From positions 65,538,951-65,602,950 of the forward strand of contig NC_133402.1 in assembly GCF_047511655.1 (NCBI RefSeq): DNA of 64,000 nucleotides, in the 5' to 3' direction. The notes under the pieces were generated by a model. It did no database searches. It was given only the letters and a program-made list of their open reading frames with translations, and was not told the DNA's origin. This document shows positions 1 to 11,625 of the stretch, piece after piece (within the stretch, counting starts at the first letter, position 1; each line of letters opens with the position of its first letter). The position numbers were made by a program, and so were the translations under genes. The stretch is from Castor canadensis. Lineage: Eukaryota > Chordata > Mammalia > Rodentia > Castoridae.

Positions 1-1181
1 TGATAGATCAATAGATAAAGATAGAGATTATGTAGACATATTCCCAGTACAAGTTAACACCTGTCATATCATAATTCATCATGCAAGAAAAAGATATACA
101 CAAACCCATGTTTTTGGCTAAGAGACTTTAGGGACATTCTAAAGATGCAAGCTTTATGGATTCTTTGAAGCTTTTAAGTGTTGATGGCACTGGGACTTCA
201 TTATTCTCAATTGATGTCTTTCTTGTTTGCACTCTTGCCTAAAAACAGTACCTTTTTACTCTCCTTTATCCTTTAAACCATTTCATTTGCAAATAATGTT
301 TGCTTTGCATTTTCAAATCAAAGGAAAGATGTAAGTACACTTTTCTGTGTTAAGAAAATTCAAGGGGATTTAAAATGAACAATCAGTGACCAAAAATATA
401 AAAAGAAAAAAAGAAGATACAAAGAAAGAAAGTCAGTAATCACTATGAGTCATGAGAACATGATGTTAGTTTTCAAAATGTAAGACATTAAGAGAGGATA
501 TTGGATATTTCAAATCAATGAGGATAGTGGCATAGTATGGACTGGGGATAGCTCAGCGGTAGGGTACATGCTTTGTATCTGGAAGGTTTTTGGTTCGAGC
601 CTTAGCACCAAAGTAAATAAGTAAAAAAGGTATTTATGCATTGGAAAGGTTCTTCTTCCTTAACAGCACAGGCCTTCTGATATCTCACTTCTACTTATAA
701 TCTTATGTGATCCATTTCTTTCTGTTTAACCAGAATCTGTTGGGTTTTCCTTCTCAATAGAACAGTACAACATGATCTTTAGTTCATCTTTAACTCAAGA
801 TTAAAGCATGAATTTCACAAAAATCTTATGCCATGTTTTCTCATTGCTGTTTATAGTAACTCATCAATGGTGACCACAGTACATGATTATCTCAGGCCAT
901 GATTTTATAACTATGGGTAAAATCTACATTTTAAAATAATTATTTCTTTTAAAAGGGGGAGAGGTAGAAGGAGGTAAAGAAAGTTAAAGATAGGAAGTAA
1001 ATTTGATCAAAGTACATATGAGATGTATGGAGCTACCAAAATGAAACCCCTTTGTATAACCAATTTATGCTAATAAACATGATTCCTAGTTAGTAATATA
1101 ATATATAATCCATGGCTATAAATTTCAACTCTTTACAAACAATTCAAAAGAAACTGGAAAATCCACAGGCTATTTTCTTAC
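1..1181 (-). other. PLOD2: PLOD2 intron 3, partial
   Basis: The intron begins with GTAAGA at 1181. One ID-like SINE lies at 540-630. The rest is AT-rich sequence in which I see nothing further. I searched for the expected exon 4 coding pattern and did not find it before the left edge. Confidence 0.85.
540..630 (+). repeat. ID-like tRNA-derived SINE
   Basis: It has an A-box-like GGGGATAGCTCAGCGGTAGGG and a B-box-like GGTTCGAGCC, then an A-rich tail. It is not a tRNA gene, because it does not fold with a proper anticodon arm and carries a tail. Confidence 0.8.
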
Positions 1182-1318
1182 CAGTCAGTAAACAAGATGA
1201 TCAGATCTTCTTGACTGGCATACTGTTCCATGATTTCTTTCATTAATCTCACTTTTTGGCCCCCTCCAATACTATTCATTCCATCACCACCTCTCCACTC
1301 CTCCCCTTGACCAATGAC
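1182..1318 (-). CDS. PLOD2: PLOD2 exon 3 (N-terminal domain, continued)
   Basis: The exon is 137 nt: 45 codons plus TG of a split, probably Cys, codon. It reads [20 protein letters not shown] then [19 protein letters not shown] and IILFTD. The GGGQKVRL segment is shared by all lysyl hydroxylases. The acceptor is TTTATAG|GTC and the donor CTGACTG|GTAAGA, both normal. Several conservative differences from the human protein, as I remember it, match rodent-like replacements such as Met for Ile after GGDG and ASQEDL for ADQDDL. In the known LH3 fold this part precedes the metal- and sugar-nucleotide-binding residues, which would be in exon 4, beyond the window. Confidence 0.93.
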
Positions 1319-1989
1319 CTATAAATGAAATCAACATTTCAACCCTGAGAAAAATTAAATTATAATAGTACCATAAAAAGTCATCAGCAACCTGTACAGT
1401 ACTGCACCATAAACCCTCTTTTCCCAGTGCCTTAAATCATAACGCTAAGAATTTAAAAATAATGCCTAGCAAGGTCATAATCCTCTAACACTATCCAACC
1501 CAAAAATGCCATTCCCATTTTTATAATTTCAAAAGTTGGATCTAATCCATGCAGGTGGACAGAAAGTATTTCTTATGTTTTATGTTATTCCTGTTATTCA
1601 GAATAAAATGAGAAAGAAAATGAAGAAACTTCACATCACTTTTCTCAGTCTAGCCAGACATCTGTAAGATCCACACTGAAATCCCATGAACCTCCTGAAA
1701 TCCCAGACTGAGCCCTTATGAGATTTCCCTACTGAACCAAAGGGATTGCTCACGGAAAGGCAGGAGACATTAAGCAAAATGTCACTTTCTTTACCATTAA
1801 ATCTTAAACTTCAACCATTCTCAAAAGCTTAATAAAAATTTATCAGTGCAAGAAATGGCCTAAACACAGTTACTTTGAGCTAAACCTGGTCCCTTTCTCT
1901 TCACTATTTGTCTCAACCTCAGCCACTGCCACACACTGTTATGCATGGTTGACACACCTGGGCCCCCCAAGAGCCGAAACACCAGCCTA

Positions 1990-2228
1990 TACACACACAC
2001 ACACCACACACCACATACCACATACCACACACACACCACACACACCACACCACACACCACACACACCACACACACACACACCACACACACCACACACCAC
2101 ACACACATAACACACCACACACACCACACACACACACCACACACACCACACCACACACCACATACCACACACACCACACACACACACCACACACCACACA
2201 CACATAACACACCACACCACATACCACA

Positions 2229-2259
<31 letters not shown>

Positions 2260-2586
2260 CACACCACACACACCACACACACACCACATACCACACACAC
2301 ATAACACACCACACACCACACACACATAACACACCACACACCACACACACACACACACACACCACACACACACCACACACACACACACACACACACCACA
2401 CACACACACACACACCACACACACACACCACACACACCACACACACTCACCACACACACACACACACACCACACACAAACACACACACACACACACACAC
2501 CACACACAAACACACACACACACACACACACCACACACACCACACACACACACACACACACACCACACACAAACACACACACACCA

Positions 2587-2617
<31 letters not shown>

Positions 2618-2656
2618 CCACACACACCACACACACACACACCACACCACACACAC
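1990..2656. repeat. CA-rich tract with CCACAC interruptions
   Basis: About 667 bp consist almost entirely of (CA)n broken by extra C (ACACC) and by occasional ACAT and CAAA units. The open frames on both strands through it are an artefact of the dinucleotide repeat. In the PLOD2 pre-mRNA it reads as a GU-rich stretch. The tract lies 671 nt upstream of the exon 3 acceptor. Alternating purine-pyrimidine DNA of this length is prone to Z-form and to length polymorphism. Confidence 0.97.
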
Positions 2657-2810
2657 CTCATATCTCAGTTTCATCAAAGCAAAGTCTAAAGTTATGAAAA
2701 TAATGATGTACTAGGGGTCCTGGGAATCTAGGCAGGCATGAAATTCAAAGTAGAAATACAGAATACAAAGGCAAGAATACAAATTTATAAAATAAGTACA
2801 ATTATTTCCA

Positions 2811-3137
2811 ACTTTTTTTTCTTTTTGCGATTCTAGGGTTGAACTCAGGGTCTTGCCTTTTCCAGGCAGGTGCTCTACCTCTTGAGCCACATCACCAGCT
2901 CCTTTTGCTTTAGGTATTTTTCAAATAGGGTCTTGCATGTATGCCTGGGCTAGCCTGGAAAGTGGTCCTCCTGTTTATCCTACCCATGTATCTTGGATGA
3001 AAGGTACATGACACCATGGTCAGCTTTTATTGGATGAGATGTGGTCTTACTAACAGTTTGCCTGGGTTAACCTCAACTGTGATCCTCTCGATCTCGGCCT
3101 CCTGAGCAGTTATGATAACAGACATGGCCACCACCCC
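2811..3137 (-). repeat. Composite B1+ID-type SINE, minus orientation
   Basis: Read on the plus strand it begins with a T-run, then the reversed tRNA-like part (GTTGAACTCAGGGTCTTGCC, TCTTGAGCCACATC), then two reversed B1-like units with GCCTGGGCTAGCCTGG and GCCTGGGTTAACCTCAA. It lies in intron 2. Confidence 0.8.
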
Positions 3138-3399
3138 AAAATTAATCCCAACTTTGTGACACTGAACCAAATATAAATCTGCCTGGAAAAGCTCCAGGAC
3201 CCTCAGCCTCAAAACTCTTACTACTCCTTCATCAGTATCTGTATTGAAGGTTGGGAGATAAATGACAGCCAAGAAAATCAAGCTCCTATGTGTCTCTATT
3301 AAAACTGGGGCTAACCTAGTGGAATTGTTAGGTCCTTCTAGAGTCTCCAATCCTATAGTGACACTGAGCCAAGCACACCGGAGCCATGCTCTGCGTGGG

Positions 3400-3569
3400 T
3401 GCCAGGCTCTGGTGAGCATCAGAATCACCTGGAGGGTTGTGAAAAATGAATCATTCTCAGAAGTTGTGATTCAGTGGTCTGTGGTATGGTCTGAGCCTGT
3501 TCCTTTTAAGCAGTGCCCAGGTGGTGGAGATGCTGGAGGTTTGAAGTCCACACTTTGGGAACCACTGGA
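3400..3569. mobile_element. hAT-Charlie relic (MER20/MER5A type)
   Basis: It contains AGAATCACCTGGAG, a central GATTCAGTGGTCTG and an end TTGGGAACCACTGG, the pattern of these short non-autonomous DNA transposons. The two families are similar and I cannot choose between them by eye. Confidence 0.65.
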
Positions 3570-4167
3570 TTTCATAATAAGAAGAAAGGCAGCATACCAT
3601 AAACTTCAGAGTCGCTCAGTGGGGCTAGTGGAGAGCGAACAATTGTCCTCCCTCATAAATAAGTCTACCTTGCTTTGCTCATGCAATGAACCAATAGCAT
3701 TACCACGTGTACGGGTCCTAACAAGGTGCCTGGCACACAAGAAACATTCAGCTACTGTCCAGTCTGAGCCCTGAACACTTCCCTAGTGGATCCAGCCATA
3801 TTTTATGCCAATTTCTTGTTATTTCCCATAGGGTCTCCTATCAATGCATACTTCTGTATGTCTCATCTATCTATCCTAACATACTTCTAACGTCCCTTCT
3901 TTTATGCTATATCACTAGATCTGTTTTTCCAGCAAGGTTGAGCTCTTTCACATTCTGTACTAGCATCTCCACCTCGTCTTCCAGGGGCCATGTGGTGAAA
4001 CTACCTTTTCACTCCATTACATTTGAGAATAGTTCAGTTTTTGCCCAAATGTACTCTTTTCCTTCCTTCCTTTCTTTCTTTCTTTTTTTTTTAATTTTCT
4101 ACCTAAATGACTACTTATTCTCCTCTTATTTGCAGAAAAGACCTGGCTGACAGGTCTTTCTACCAAA

Positions 4168-4200
4168 AATAAATAAATAAATAAATAAAAATAAGTAAAT
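4168..4200. repeat. AAAT tetranucleotide repeat
   Basis: Tandem AAAT units at a length typical of a microsatellite or an old poly(A) tail. Confidence 0.85.
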
Positions 4201-4619
4201 CAAAACAGCAGGCCTGCAACAGCTCAGTTTAATGGCTCTATTAATCCCCCAAGTTTCCTCTGATCATTTGATAGTGAAAGTTCCTTTGAAGGTAAGTCTT
4301 CTAAAACCCTTTTAAACTTCAACAGTGTTCCCAAATTGCTGTAAAACAAACAAACAAAAACAAAGCAAGAAAAGCAAATCTCAATAATGGAAAGAAACAG
4401 TATCCACTTCACAGTCATGTTTCCAATTCTCTATAAAGAAGAAGCACACCACAGCAGGCAACCCATTACAGAAGAAATTATCCAAAGTTATTACCATTGT
4501 CAGATCTTAGGCACATTGTGTTTGTCCGCAACCCTCCAAAAAATTCTGTATGTGTATATCTTTAACATGTTTTCTATTGTTTCATTGAACATATTTATAC
4601 ACAGCCTTAAGAAATATTA

Positions 4620-4901
<282 letters not shown>

Positions 4902-5356
4902 TCACATAAGATTTACCAAGAGGTTAAATACTGGCAGCTTATGACTCACTCCAGTGATCAAAGAGCTCACTGAATGTTTAATTTACACGTAACTGAACCA
5001 AGAGTACTGAAAACTACGCAGTTCAAACTGGCAATGCTACTGTTGATGATGAACCCATCAAATGACAAATTGCTTGAATGGTTAAAAAGAAAAGTTTGTT
5101 AATGTTTAAGGAAAAGCACAAGTATTTCAACCTTAAGAGAAAAACTTCAACAAAATGTATCTTCATCTGTAAAAATTAAATTCTTCTAGATATTACCTAA
5201 TCAATGAGTTACACTGTCACCTATAAGAATCCCAAATTTATGACACAATATCAAGTGAATTCCTCCAGCAAATTTTACTCATCAAAACACTGACCTATGT
5301 AGACAAAGATCTAATCATGAGTCTGATCCTAATTCTCTAAAATAACTTGTGAATGA

Positions 5357-5447
5357 GGACAGGGGGGAGAAATGACCCAAGCCTTGTATGCACATATGAA
5401 TAATAAAATTAAAATAAAATAAAATAAAAATAAATAAATAAATAAAT
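5357..5447 (+). mobile_element. L1 3' end, severely truncated
   Basis: The piece GGGGGGAGAAATGACCCAAG with TTGTATGCACATATGAATAA and an A-rich AAAAT tail is the 3' end shared with the copies at 18600 and, reversed, at 23290. Confidence 0.75.
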
Positions 5448-5849
5448 AACTTGTGAAGATATCAGAAGTGAATGTTTAGCCACAAAATCTTAATTTTTTC
5501 CTCCTATTCATGATTTTTATACAGTATCTCAAAAACAGCATTTGTATTACTTATTTATTTATCTTATTTTCTTTAAAGAATTGGAAAATTATTATCAATA
5601 CTAATGAATTGCAGCTTTTAGTTATCATTTTATAACAGAATATTATTTTCAACTTGTGTAACATACCTTCTTAGCAACAGTATGTAGATTTAAGGGTTTA
5701 TTTCCAAATCCCCATAGAAGTTATCAATGAATGACAACATTTACCAGGCAAAACATGCTGAAAAATTCATTTTATAAAGTGCATCAGCAAACACAAAAGG
5801 ACCTGAGACCTTTTTTAAATTATTTATGAGTGTCAACTAACACAGCAAA

Positions 5850-5955
5850 ACTAACAGCTCTTCACAATTCCAAGCACTTAAATTACATCATTTGAATCTC
5901 CCCTGCCTGTTCCTAATAAGATAAAACTCAGAGGGTTTAAACTTCCCATAAGTCA
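5850..5955. repeat. Possible MIR fragment
   Basis: CACTTAAATTACATCATTTG followed by a purine-rich stretch resembles the MIR core and 3' region. The match is weak. Confidence 0.3.
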
Positions 5956-6956
5956 TATAAGGTGGACAAAGCACATTGTAGGAATCAGTAAAAAAATAAG
6001 TTCATATTCACCAAGGCAATTCTCCATTGAGTTTTGAAAATAACTAAAATAATATAAATAAGTTCAACATGCATAAAGAAACAATAAATTCAAATATCCA
6101 CCAGTCAAATACAAACAGAAACATTTCCATGAGTATAAAAATATAAACAATTCATTGATTTATTTACACAAAAAAAGCATTTCTTATATAACATTCAACC
6201 TTGGAAATAAACATTCCAAGTAAAAAAAAGTCAACATCATGAAAGCTGTGAAGGCCTGAGCAAATAAATCCTAAGATAATTTTAAATGTCACTTTAAAAA
6301 AATTTTTATAAGATTTCATACAGAGCTTAACTGATAAGAAAATTTGACATTCACCTCTCATAATAAATTTTAAAATAATTTTATAGAGTATACTTTTCAG
6401 AAGACTTTTCTCTGTAATAAAATGACTATTTGAAGATAACTTTCTTAATGTTTACTACATAAGTCATAAAAATAAACTTCAAATGTAGATTTTTAACTGG
6501 ATGAAATCCTACATTTACCATTTCCAGTATAACATTAACAGCAAGGATTTCATCATCCTTAACGGGAAAGTAATGTCAGCCAGACGGTTAGGTCGACAAA
6601 AATGTTACCAGAATCCATGACTCAGAGACAAAGCACAAAAATGTCAGTGTCTAGCAATCTTATGCCAAATAAGGACTTCTATTATTTCAGTACAGTTGCT
6701 AATTATAAAAAAATAGGTTATACAGTTTTGCTAAAGAAATGTGTGTTTAATAACATCACATATAAACAGCCACCTCCTTGCTCTCATTGCAGTGTTACTA
6801 CTACGAGACGAAATGAATCTCACTCAGTTACAGAAAGGTAGAGAAAGGGCTGACATGTACCACTCACAAGCTTTCATCACCCAATTCAAAAACTCAACCT
6901 TCTCAACATTTATGAAGAATTCTTTCTTGAAAAACAAAAAAGGAAAGACAGTGTAG

Positions 6957-7287
6957 AGCATAGAGCTGGGCACTAGTGCCCCAGCCTGTAATCCTTGTTA
7001 CCTGGGAAGCTGACAGCAGGAGGATGGTGGTTCCAGGACAACCAAAAACAGTTAGCAAGACCCCCATCTCAACAGGAAACAGGTGGGTGTGGTGGCTTAC
7101 GCCTGTCACACAGTGAGGACAGGAAACTTAAAATAGGAAGATGGTGGCCCATGAGGGCCTAAGAAAAAAGCAAGACCTTATCTCCAATATAGCCAGGACA
7201 GAAAAAGGCCTGGAGATGGCCCAAGGGGTACAGCGCCTACCTAGCAAACACGAAGCCCTGAATTCAAACCCAAGTACTGCCAAAAAA
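6957..7287 (+). repeat. Composite B1+ID-type SINE
   Basis: Two B1-like units (GCCTGTAATCC and GTGGCTTACGCCTG) are followed by a tRNA-like part ending GAATTCAAACCCAAGTACTG and an A-run. The order is B1 then ID. It is in inverted orientation to the copy at 2811-3137, on the other side of exon 2. Confidence 0.8.
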
Positions 7288-8667
7288 GTAACCTAAATTT
7301 TATATACACTTAAATTTCAGGATAAATTGCACTACAAATTTACTAGAAATAAAGTGACAGAACATGGTAAGTGACAGAAAAGCGATGCCATCAGTAAAAA
7401 TCCTGCACAGCAGAAATGCGATGGGATACGTGGCCGGCAGAACTGATGGTGAAAGGGAAAGAAAGAAGGGAAGCTTACAAGCTTACAGTGTACTAACTTA
7501 TAATTAAGGCGACTTCCACCCAGGTGTAAATTGTAAAGCTTAGCTGGGTCTTGACTTGAAAAAATAAATAAACAAATAAATAAATGTAAAAAGGCATAAA
7601 TATTCCCCCACATCCTTATGCCTGTGAGTAAATGTAAAAACAGTAAGATAAAAATGAAAAAGTGAAAAGGTATATATAAAGTTAGAAAAGTGTAAGTGCT
7701 TATTGATGCCCTGAAATTACTCATTGTTAGCACTCTAATGTCATTTACAAAATTTTCAAAAAGAGTAACATTCTGAGGCGCATTCTGAAGTAAGTACTCA
7801 CCCAGCAATATAACACAGCGTCTGTGATTTGTTTTAAAATTATTTGTCATAAATGCAGGCAATAAAAAAAAGGACAAAGATTAGGTAAGACTGGTCATAT
7901 AAGAAGACTGCTGAACCTAGATGAGTTTTAGACATGTTTGAAAAGTTTTAAGTATAAAAACCAAGAGAGTTCAAATTTATGTAAAATTCCTAATTTTTCA
8001 ATCATTAAAGTGATAAGAAAATTTTTCAAAGGAAACCTTTTCACAGTCTATGTCATCTAAGTGAAGAAACACAGAGAACAGAAATTGTGTTCACCATCCT
8101 GCACAAACTGAATGACCAGGTAGGATAAGGAGGAAAAGGTCTCAACAACATGCACCTCCCACCACCACGTCTACTCTGCATCTCACCGTCCTCACAGCAT
8201 CACTGTGTCCTACAGTAGCTGTCACAAATGTTGCCTTTATTTCTCTACGAGGAAACAGATCATAATAAATATGAAATACATCTCTATACAGTGCAGTAGG
8301 TTTGAACCATTATCAAACGAAAGTCACCTAGCTCATGACAAAAACAAAAACAAACTTTCACAAACTTTCTTAGCTAAACCTTCAAAATGTCTAGCACTGT
8401 TGGAAGAATAAATATTTATTATCTGGGTGAACATTTAGCTCTCGATAAAAATTCAGATAAATACTGGAATTTCTAAAAAAGCCAATAAAAGTCAGTTCAT
8501 TTAGAAAGCTCCCATTTGGTTTACATTCTCTTTTACTAATGCATTAACAGATTCAGTGGAGGTAGGGAATGCACCATTACACTCATTTTTTTTTCTTCCA
8601 AATAGTTGTTGCTATTATCAATATTCAGTGAGATCAAACTATGAGTTTAAAACAGAAAGTCACTTTG

Positions 8668-8757
8668 CGGGGCTGAAGGCGTGGGTCAAGTGGTAGAGCA
8701 CCAGTCTGGGTTCGAACCCCAGTACGGTCAAAGAAACAAGAAAAAAGTCAAGGGAAA
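8668..8757 (+). repeat. tRNA-derived SINE
   Basis: GTGGTAGAGCACC and GGTTCGAACCCCAGTACG are A- and B-box-derived, followed by an A-rich tail. Confidence 0.75.
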
Positions 8758-9127
8758 CAAACAAAAGAGAAAGTCATTTTGCAATGTCCTGTCACCAAGT
8801 GAATGCTAAAGCTGCACATAAACTCCATCTGAAATTTATTCTCTTAATGAAGACCTAGCATTAAACAAGTTAGCGCTAGCCTTCGACAGCTTTCTCTCCA
8901 AGTAAATATATATAGTCCTTAACTTAAAATCTGCAAACATCAAGAAAAACTGCCTTACCAGAGAAGGAGTTCACTGTTTACACTTGCAACAAACTCACTT
9001 TATGGCCAGATATATCCTTCATCTGTAAAGATCAGTAGTTCCCAATTTTCCACTGAAGGAACATGTTTTCTTAGCAGTGATTAGCACGATGCAACAGCCT
9101 GCCTCACAAAAGGCTGAATAATCACTG

Positions 9128-9276
9128 TCTTGGGCTTTGTGGGTCGCAGTTTCACTCACAGTTCTACTTTTTTTCTTTTTCTTTTAAACAACACTTAAAA
9201 AAATTCTTAGTCCTCTGGCTGGCTGTCCATAAACAGCCACGGGCCAGATCTGGCCTCCAGGTTGTAGTTTGCTTGT
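9128..9276 (+). mobile_element. hAT-Charlie-type relic, 3' half
   Basis: GGGCTTTGTGGGTCGCAG near the start and GGGCCAGATCTGGCC with GTAGTTTGC at the end match a common MER-class DNA transposon. The same family recurs at 36907 as a 5' half. Confidence 0.55.
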
Positions 9277-9689
9277 ATAATTGGCCACATAGGTTTGAAG
9301 ACAAGCTTCTTGGCTTCAAATCCCAATTGTAAAATGTATTATTTGTTTCAAATTGGTCAGTAATTCATACTCTGTATTTCATCTGTTTCTCATCTGCAGT
9401 GCACAATAGCACCCCCAACAGTTTCCTATGGGCAAAGTTAAGTTAATAAATGCACAGTGATTGATACACTGTATGTTCTACACTTGTGTTAGACAGTATC
9501 TTATCATTTTTACTCTAAAGATGCATGGCCACAAGATAGGTTACGGTTGATGTGCAAGCTTCAGCAACTTATAATTCCATCTCTTTGTCTATCAGAGATG
9601 CTGATAAGGTTTTCATAAACTGTAAAAACTGGCTTAATATTGTTCATTTAAATAATTTAGCAACTAACCATAGATATGCCTTTCTCAAA

Positions 9690-10345
9690 TGCCTGCATTT
9701 TTCTCCATCTCAAAGCAAGTTATAATTCTAAACCCAAGTTGCAATCATCCCTTACTCTGGTGTGTCTCATACGTAGCCCATTCTGGCCACTCTACCTGTA
9801 TCTTCACAAAGCTGCACAGTGATCTTCTCAAAACACTGAGCCACTTGACAGGTTACTCACTGCTAAACACCTTTACATGGCCTTCTATCGCTTTTAGGAT
9901 GGTGGTCAGACCCCATTACTGCAATATGCTGCTTGATCTCTCTCCCTCAATATCATCTACTTCCTCTCTCCCCCTTGTTCTCTCTGCTCCAGCCACACTG
10001 GTCTGTTTGTTATTTTCCAACTGTGTCGACTCCTTTTCACTCAAGGAGTAGAGCTTATGCAAGACCATTATCTAAGTCCCTCCCTTATCTCTTGATGTAG
10101 ATGCACAAACTTGAAACTGTTAGACGTATGTAATTCCTCAGGGAGGCATTCTCTAACTTAATAGGTCAAACTTTTTATAGATTTTCACCACACTCTCTGC
10201 CTCTCTTTCACAGCCCTTACAGAAATTGTCATTCTATTATATGCAGAGTTTCTATCTGTGAATAAACACTCTCTCCAACTAGATTATAGTTACAAGAGGC
10301 AAGATGTCCTTTGAACCTCTAGGGCTTATCACAGTATTCAGCACA
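9690..10345 (+). mobile_element. L2 (LINE2) relic
   Basis: It has the L2 order of pyrimidine-rich motifs: CTGGCCACTCTACC, GCTCCAGCCACACTGG, a GGGAGGCATTCTCTAAC segment and ACAGAAATTGTCATTC, ending in GCACAGTTCTCAA. It is diverged. Confidence 0.6.
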
Positions 10346-10480
10346 GTTCTCAATTTTTTTAACTTATTTTTTACTGATACATAAAAACATACATATTAAG
10401 GGTGTATTGTTCCATGTTTTGATATATGTACACATTTCAAAATGTTTAAATATTTTTTAATAAATGGATTCAGGGACAAA
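10345..10480. mobile_element. Possible L1 3' fragment
   Basis: TGATACATAAAAACATACAT with GGGTGTATTGTTCCATG and GATATATGTACAC resembles old L1 3' UTRs. The family is not identifiable by eye. Confidence 0.35.
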
Positions 10481-10539
10481 TGACATGACAGATGTGCGGG
10501 TGTATATAAAATAATGTTTTCAACAAATCCTACACCTCA

Positions 10540-10640
10540 AATTCACAGATAAGGAAAGTCAGGCTTAAACAGAATAAGCAGGTTAGCCAAAGTCACATAG
10601 CTGGTTACTTGCTGAGCCAGGAGTGGAAGTTCAGAGTTAG
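10540..10640. repeat. MIR relic
   Basis: CACAGATAAGGAAAGTCAGG, then AGTCACATAGCTGG and GAAGTTCAGAG follow the MIR pattern. Confidence 0.6.
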
Positions 10641-10659
10641 TCTAGAAAATATTTTTTTT

Positions 10660-11410
10660 TCTAGAATTTCAGGTGCCTCACTTGATGGCAAAAGGTCAAA
10701 CAGTTAGAAAGGATTTGTCATGTATGCAGAAAAGAGATAGCAAGCCAGCAGCTCACATCTTCACAAAGATCTGCTTGTGGGGCCGTCCCTGGCTAGCATC
10801 TGGAAGGCTGCATCCCAGATGCTTCCCAGATGGTTTTCCAGTGGCAAGAGCTCTCCCTGTTCTGAGACAAGAATGGATCCCTGTGCCTAAACTGTACACT
10901 GCAGTTTATGATGAACATCTGCTTTCCTTCTGGGAATTTAGAATTTTGGTACAGAGGCTGTCTATGTCACCCATCCTCAATAAAAACAGGGGGCAGTCTT
11001 CATAAAGTTCCCTGATAGAAAACATTTCATACATGTCTGTCACCCGTGAAGCCGGGGAATTGCACACATCCTGCTTGGGAATGGACTTAGAAGTTTGTGC
11101 CTGGTTCTCCCAGACCTCATTTGCGTGCCTGTTCCCTTTGCTGAATTTGCTTAACATCAATGACAGATGTGAGCACAGCTATGCTGAATGCCTTCAGTGG
11201 TCCTCCTGGGTGGCTGAGCCAAGTATGGTCTGCAGCATGCCTGGCTTACTATGCATCCAGCTACAAACACCAGGTCTTCATCTGAAAGAGGCACCAGTAG
11301 AGCTAATTGGTGAAGTGCACAATGCATACTTGGATATAGGATCCCTGCTCAGAAACCAGGCTAATGACAGACAGAGGACTCCAAACAGTCTAGAAAGAGA
11401 GTATTTGGTA
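10660..11410. other. Unclassified sequence with two chance-looking open frames
   Basis: Frames of 110 and 126 codons on the plus strand have no recognisable domain and no splice context. CGTGCCTGTTCCCTTTGCTG and similar phrases suggest an old LTR or LINE relic, but I cannot name it. Confidence 0.3.
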
Positions 11411-11489
11411 TAGAAGATGATCAGACCCTGGATCTGAAATGACAGAGAGTCAATTCATCTTAATTTAAATCATTATATCAGGGGCAGTT

Positions 11490-11625
11490 TAGCAAAGACA
11501 CTTCTTTTATAAAAGACAAAACCAAGACCTAAAGAGAACAAGACTTGTCCAGGATCCAGCAGCTAGGAGGTAAGCAAATTAGAACTGAACCCAGGATCCA
11601 TAATTAATGCAAAATATGGTTGTTC
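11490..11625. repeat. MIR relic
   Basis: CAGGATCCAGCAGCTAGGAG and TTAGAACTGAACCCAGGATC match the MIR 3' half (normally GGTCACACAGCTAG and GAACCCAGG). Confidence 0.6.

Noticed and set aside
541..615. A possible tRNA gene, because of good A- and B-box sequences.
   Set aside because: It lacks a proper anticodon arm and acceptor stem and has an A-rich tail, so it is a SINE.
1860..2677. Several long open frames rich in Val and Cys, or in His and Thr, across the CA tract.
   Set aside because: They are translations of a dinucleotide repeat in every frame and have no coding meaning.
3262..3774. A 170-codon plus-strand frame.
   Set aside because: Its middle is a hAT-type transposon relic, and it lies antisense in PLOD2 intron 2 with no protein similarity that I recognise.
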